Below, piece after piece: positions 61,890 to 64,000 of a DNA stretch of 64,000 nucleotides. The position numbers and the translations under genes are program-made. Each line of letters starts with the position of its first letter. Position 1 is the first letter of the stretch. The DNA lies in NCBI RefSeq assembly GCF_000747525.1, contig NZ_CP009278.1:1-64000 (forward strand), given 5' to 3'. The notes beneath the pieces are model-generated. The model was not told the origin of the DNA, ran no database searches, and saw nothing but the letters and a program-made list of their open reading frames with translations. Source of the stretch: Sphingobacterium sp. ML3W (GTDB taxonomy: Bacteria > Bacteroidota > Bacteroidia > Sphingobacteriales > Sphingobacteriaceae).

Positions 61890-62040
61890 AAATAATCAGC
61901 CGCATATTTCTCGCACTACTAAGATTGTGTGCAAAAGAATGGAATTCTTGTAAAAAGAATAGTGTAGAGAAGCTAGCTTCTCCATCGCATCCAGAGGTGA
62001 TGACCAGGGGACAATCGTGAAATTGAAGATTCCGATATGA
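61890..62040 (+). pseudogene. C-terminal fragment of a LytS-type histidine kinase
   Basis: In the frame ending at 62040 it reads SRTTKIVCKRMEFL, stop, further residues, then SIASRGDDQGTIVKLKIPI and stop. This corresponds to the last ~45 residues of the kinase at 59011-60921 (SRATQIVRERIQFL ... SGTIVILQIPV). Two internal stops show decay. It marks the end of a former second kinase gene directly next to the duplicated fragment before it. Confidence 0.65.
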
Positions 62041-62113
62041 AAGCTTAGCTGAGATTGAAAATTTAAATATAACTAAATTAAAAAGCTACTATTTTAAAAA
62101 AAAAAAATAAACA

Positions 62114-63352
62114 ATGAAAAATCTATTTTTAATATTTGTACTTCCAACATTACTATTTTCCGGTATAAAACAAACCGGAACCGATGAAACAAGCGAAAAA
62201 AATAGTACTGCAATAGCAATAAATGACACACTAACTAAAAACTTAAAAGGAGCTTACAAAAAAGGAGCGATAATTGGATTTTCAGTTTCGATGGTAAATG
62301 AAAAGGAATTGATTTACAATAAAGGATTTGGATTTACAGATTTTAAGCAAAATAATGCATACACCTCAAATACAATTCAAAACATCGCATCAATATCCAA
62401 AACACTCATAGGTATATCCTTATTTAAAGCACAGGAATTGGGTAAATTAAATATAAATGACCCTATCAATAAATATCTCACTTTCAGGATTGTCAATCCA
62501 AATCATCCTGAAGTTCCAATCCTGATCAAACATTTGGCTTATCATACCTCTTCAATTACTGACCTTGATGAAATTTATGCAAAATCATATGTTCTGACAA
62601 AAAACGAACACGAGGATAATGAAGGTGTTTACGACTATTTTAACAAAGCCGAAACTAATATTCCATTATCAGACTTCATCCAAAATAGTCTCACTGAAAA
62701 TGGAAAATGGTATATAAAAAACTCGTTTTCAAATGCAAAACCAGGAGAAAAACGTGAATACTCCAATATAGCAGCTGCTCTTTGTGCTTTAGTAATAGAA
62801 TCTGCAACTGGACAAGACTATCGTTCGTTTACTAAAGAAAATATCCTAAAACCATTAAAAATGAATTTCTCAGGCTGGTCCTCAAAAGATATTGACATTA
62901 CAATGCGTTCCAGATTGTTCGCAAACAAGGAAAAGATGATTGCCGATTATTCGCTTATAACCTATGCTGATGGCGGATTTTTAACATCGAGTAGCGATTT
63001 AGGATTATTTTTATCAGAATTAATAAAAGGTTATGGTGGAAATGGACTACTATTAAACAAAGAGAGTTATAAGAAACTTTTTGAAAAATATAACCTTTCG
63101 GATGACGAAAAAAGTGGAGATTATGGGGTTTTTGTCGAATTTCGTAATGGTTTTTTAAATATTAAAAGTGATATAATAGGCCATAATGGTTCGGACCCGG
63201 GCGTATTTACAGCTATGTATTTTAATCCTAAAACCAAAATTGGCAAAATCGTACTAGTTAATACAGATACGGATTTTAGTGATGATGTTTGGCCCGAAAT
63301 AGAAGAGATTTGGAAATCATTATCAGACTACGAAAATACATTGAATAAATAA
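62114..63352 (+). CDS. beta-lactamase-fold serine hydrolase
   Basis: 412 residues, exported (hydrophobic start NLFLIFVLPTLLFSG). Class C beta-lactamase/penicillin-binding-like motifs: SxxK as SISK at 93-96, YSN in REYSNIAAAL (near 220) and HNG in GHNGSDPGV (near 358) in place of KTG. All three motifs are intact. Such enzymes are usually D-amino-peptidases or esterases rather than true antibiotic-degrading lactamases. It lies 73 bases after the pseudogene pair and precedes the secreted-protein gene. It resembles the beta-lactamase-fold part of the 46766 fusion only at family level. Confidence 0.88.
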   Translation: MKNLFLIFVLPTLLFSGIKQTGTDETSEKNSTAIAINDTLTKNLKGAYKKGAIIGFSVSMVNEKELIYNKGFGFTDFKQNNAYTSNTIQNIASISKTLIGISLFKAQELGKLNINDPINKYLTFRIVNPNHPEVPILIKHLAYHTSSITDLDEIYAKSYVLTKNEHEDNEGVYDYFNKAETNIPLSDFIQNSLTENGKWYIKNSFSNAKPGEKREYSNIAAALCALVIESATGQDYRSFTKENILKPLKMNFSGWSSKDIDITMRSRLFANKEKMIADYSLITYADGGFLTSSSDLGLFLSELIKGYGGNGLLLNKESYKKLFEKYNLSDDEKSGDYGVFVEFRNGFLNIKSDIIGHNGSDPGVFTAMYFNPKTKIGKIVLVNTDTDFSDDVWPEIEEIWKSLSDYENTLNK

Positions 63353-63520
63353 AAGCAGGGATTCAATTTAGTATGCTAGTTTTATCCTATCAAGACGCTA
63401 ATCAATGCATTTAATTAGTGAAGCGTTGTATTCATTAATCGAACATACGTATTGCTTTATTTGTATTCCTTAAACCAAATCTATTTACTTTATTTGTTAT
63501 ATCGTGTAGCATTATAGGAA

Positions 63521-64000
63521 ATGAGAATATATTTATATTTAGTGTTGTTTGCTTTGGTTTGGAGTGCGATCTTCTCTACAGATGTATTGGCGCAGTGGAG
63601 GCCGACTAAAATAAGTGAAGCAAAATTGGTAACACAAATAATGAAATTAAATGAAGCAAAATCTGAAACTGAAATCGATTTTGCGGATTCGGTTTTTGTA
63701 CATTCTCTACGAAAAGAATTGATCTGCTTCCCTGAAACTTTTTCTTTTTCATTTCCAAGATTGTCTGAATATGTGAAGATAGTATCCTCTAGCGATGGAC
63801 AAATCAAATTTTACAGTTGGCAACTTCCTATTGATGGTAATCGACGCCGAATCCAGGTCATGGCTCAATTCAAAACTATGGAGGACGAGAAAGTTGTTCA
63901 ACAGCTACAGTATTCAGAGAAAGTAGAACAAAATTCTTCATTCGAGAATGGAATTTATGCTGTCTATCCAATTGAATATGGTAATGCAACGGTTTACCTT
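63521..64000 (+). CDS. secreted hypothetical protein, 3' end outside window
   Basis: 160 residues are visible with no stop before the window edge. The signal peptide is MRIYLYLVLFALVWSAIF ending near LAQ (residue 25), indicating periplasmic or surface location. The body includes SLRKELICFPETFSFSFP and an YVKIVSSSDGQIKFYSWQLP strand-turn-strand typical of a beta-rich domain. No family recognised. Part of it (about residues 63-112) is duplicated as a pseudogene at 61733-61880. A frame on the opposite strand (63490-63807) is a shadow. Confidence 0.75.
   Translation, partial: MRIYLYLVLFALVWSAIFSTDVLAQWRPTKISEAKLVTQIMKLNEAKSETEIDFADSVFVHSLRKELICFPETFSFSFPRLSEYVKIVSSSDGQIKFYSWQLPIDGNRRRIQVMAQFKTMEDEKVVQQLQYSEKVEQNSSFENGIYAVYPIEYGNATVYL

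Noticed and set aside
61736..62020. 94-codon continuous frame that looks like one gene
   Set aside because: It splices a fragment of the 63521 gene to out-of-frame kinase-tail sequence; the kinase homology lies in another frame with stops.
62114..63352. True antibiotic-resistance beta-lactamase
   Set aside because: The third motif is HNG and the overall layout is that of the large serine-hydrolase/esterase group, not a dedicated resistance enzyme.
1..64000. CRISPR array
   Set aside because: No regularly spaced short repeats with unique spacers; the only tandem repeat is the 21-bp pair at 16878.

Overview
The window is from a Bacteroidota chromosome, most likely Sphingobacteriaceae (Sphingobacterium or Pedobacter type). 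This rests on the AT-rich base composition, TAnnTTTG-type -7 promoter boxes, abundant TonB-dependent receptors (TBDRs) with carboxypeptidase-like N-terminal domains, ECF sigma/FecR pairs, lipoproteins, and CTnDOT-type conjugative-element genes (rteC, xis-like, exc-like topoisomerase, mobC). The genus is an inference from gene style; no rRNA or intact tRNA is present.

Layout. (1) 1-5785: a complete hexuronate catabolic locus (LacI-type regulator, uxaC, uxuA, SDR-type mannonate oxidoreductase, kdgK, eda), which takes glucuronate to pyruvate and glyceraldehyde-3-phosphate. It closes with a strong terminator. (2) 5787-5801: the last 15 bases of a tRNA-like sequence, a candidate attachment site where ordinary chromosome gives way to accessory DNA. 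(3) 6070-20644: an rteC remnant, then a yersiniabactin-uptake-like iron locus: two AraC regulators around a decayed ABC permease-ATPase, an ABC-2 permease fused to a metal-ligand-less M1 peptidase fold, its ATPase, two TBDRs, and a permease cut off by an IS. (4) 20645-24924: two IS4-family elements and broken genes, plus a cysteine-rich copper-type protein. (5) 25293-34804: an ECF sigma / FecR / STN-type TBDR operon followed by three lipoproteins. (6) 34945-37579: a decayed IS21 element abutting a truncated TBDR, divergent from a Fur/Zur-type regulator with two palindromic operators. (7) 37855-45545: a CTnDOT-like excision module (rteC, two xis-like HTH genes, DUF3945 orf3, topoisomerase exc) followed by an ORF6N/PLD-like gene hit by an IS256 element with a readable 9-bp target duplication, then another rteC. 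(8) 46766-52773: a large Ntn-hydrolase/TPR/beta-lactamase-fold fusion and a lipoprotein group (DUF2931, DUF7738-like) cut by an IS4-family copy. (9) 52774-56311: that IS copy and an orphan mobC coupling protein. (10) 56375-64000: small orphan or immunity-like genes, a LytTR two-component system with a TPR histidine kinase, a chimeric pseudogene, a serine hydrolase, and a secreted protein running off the end.

The overall picture is one core catabolic operon beside an accessory region rebuilt many times by insertion sequences. Two IS4-family copies that look identical (20645-21993 and 52774-54122, same orientation) bracket about 30.8 kb. At all three IS4-family copies a neighbouring gene is truncated without its missing part on the other side, indicating adjacent deletions or recombination. 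The transfer machinery is incomplete: excision genes and mobC remain, but no integrase, relaxase or tra operon is visible.
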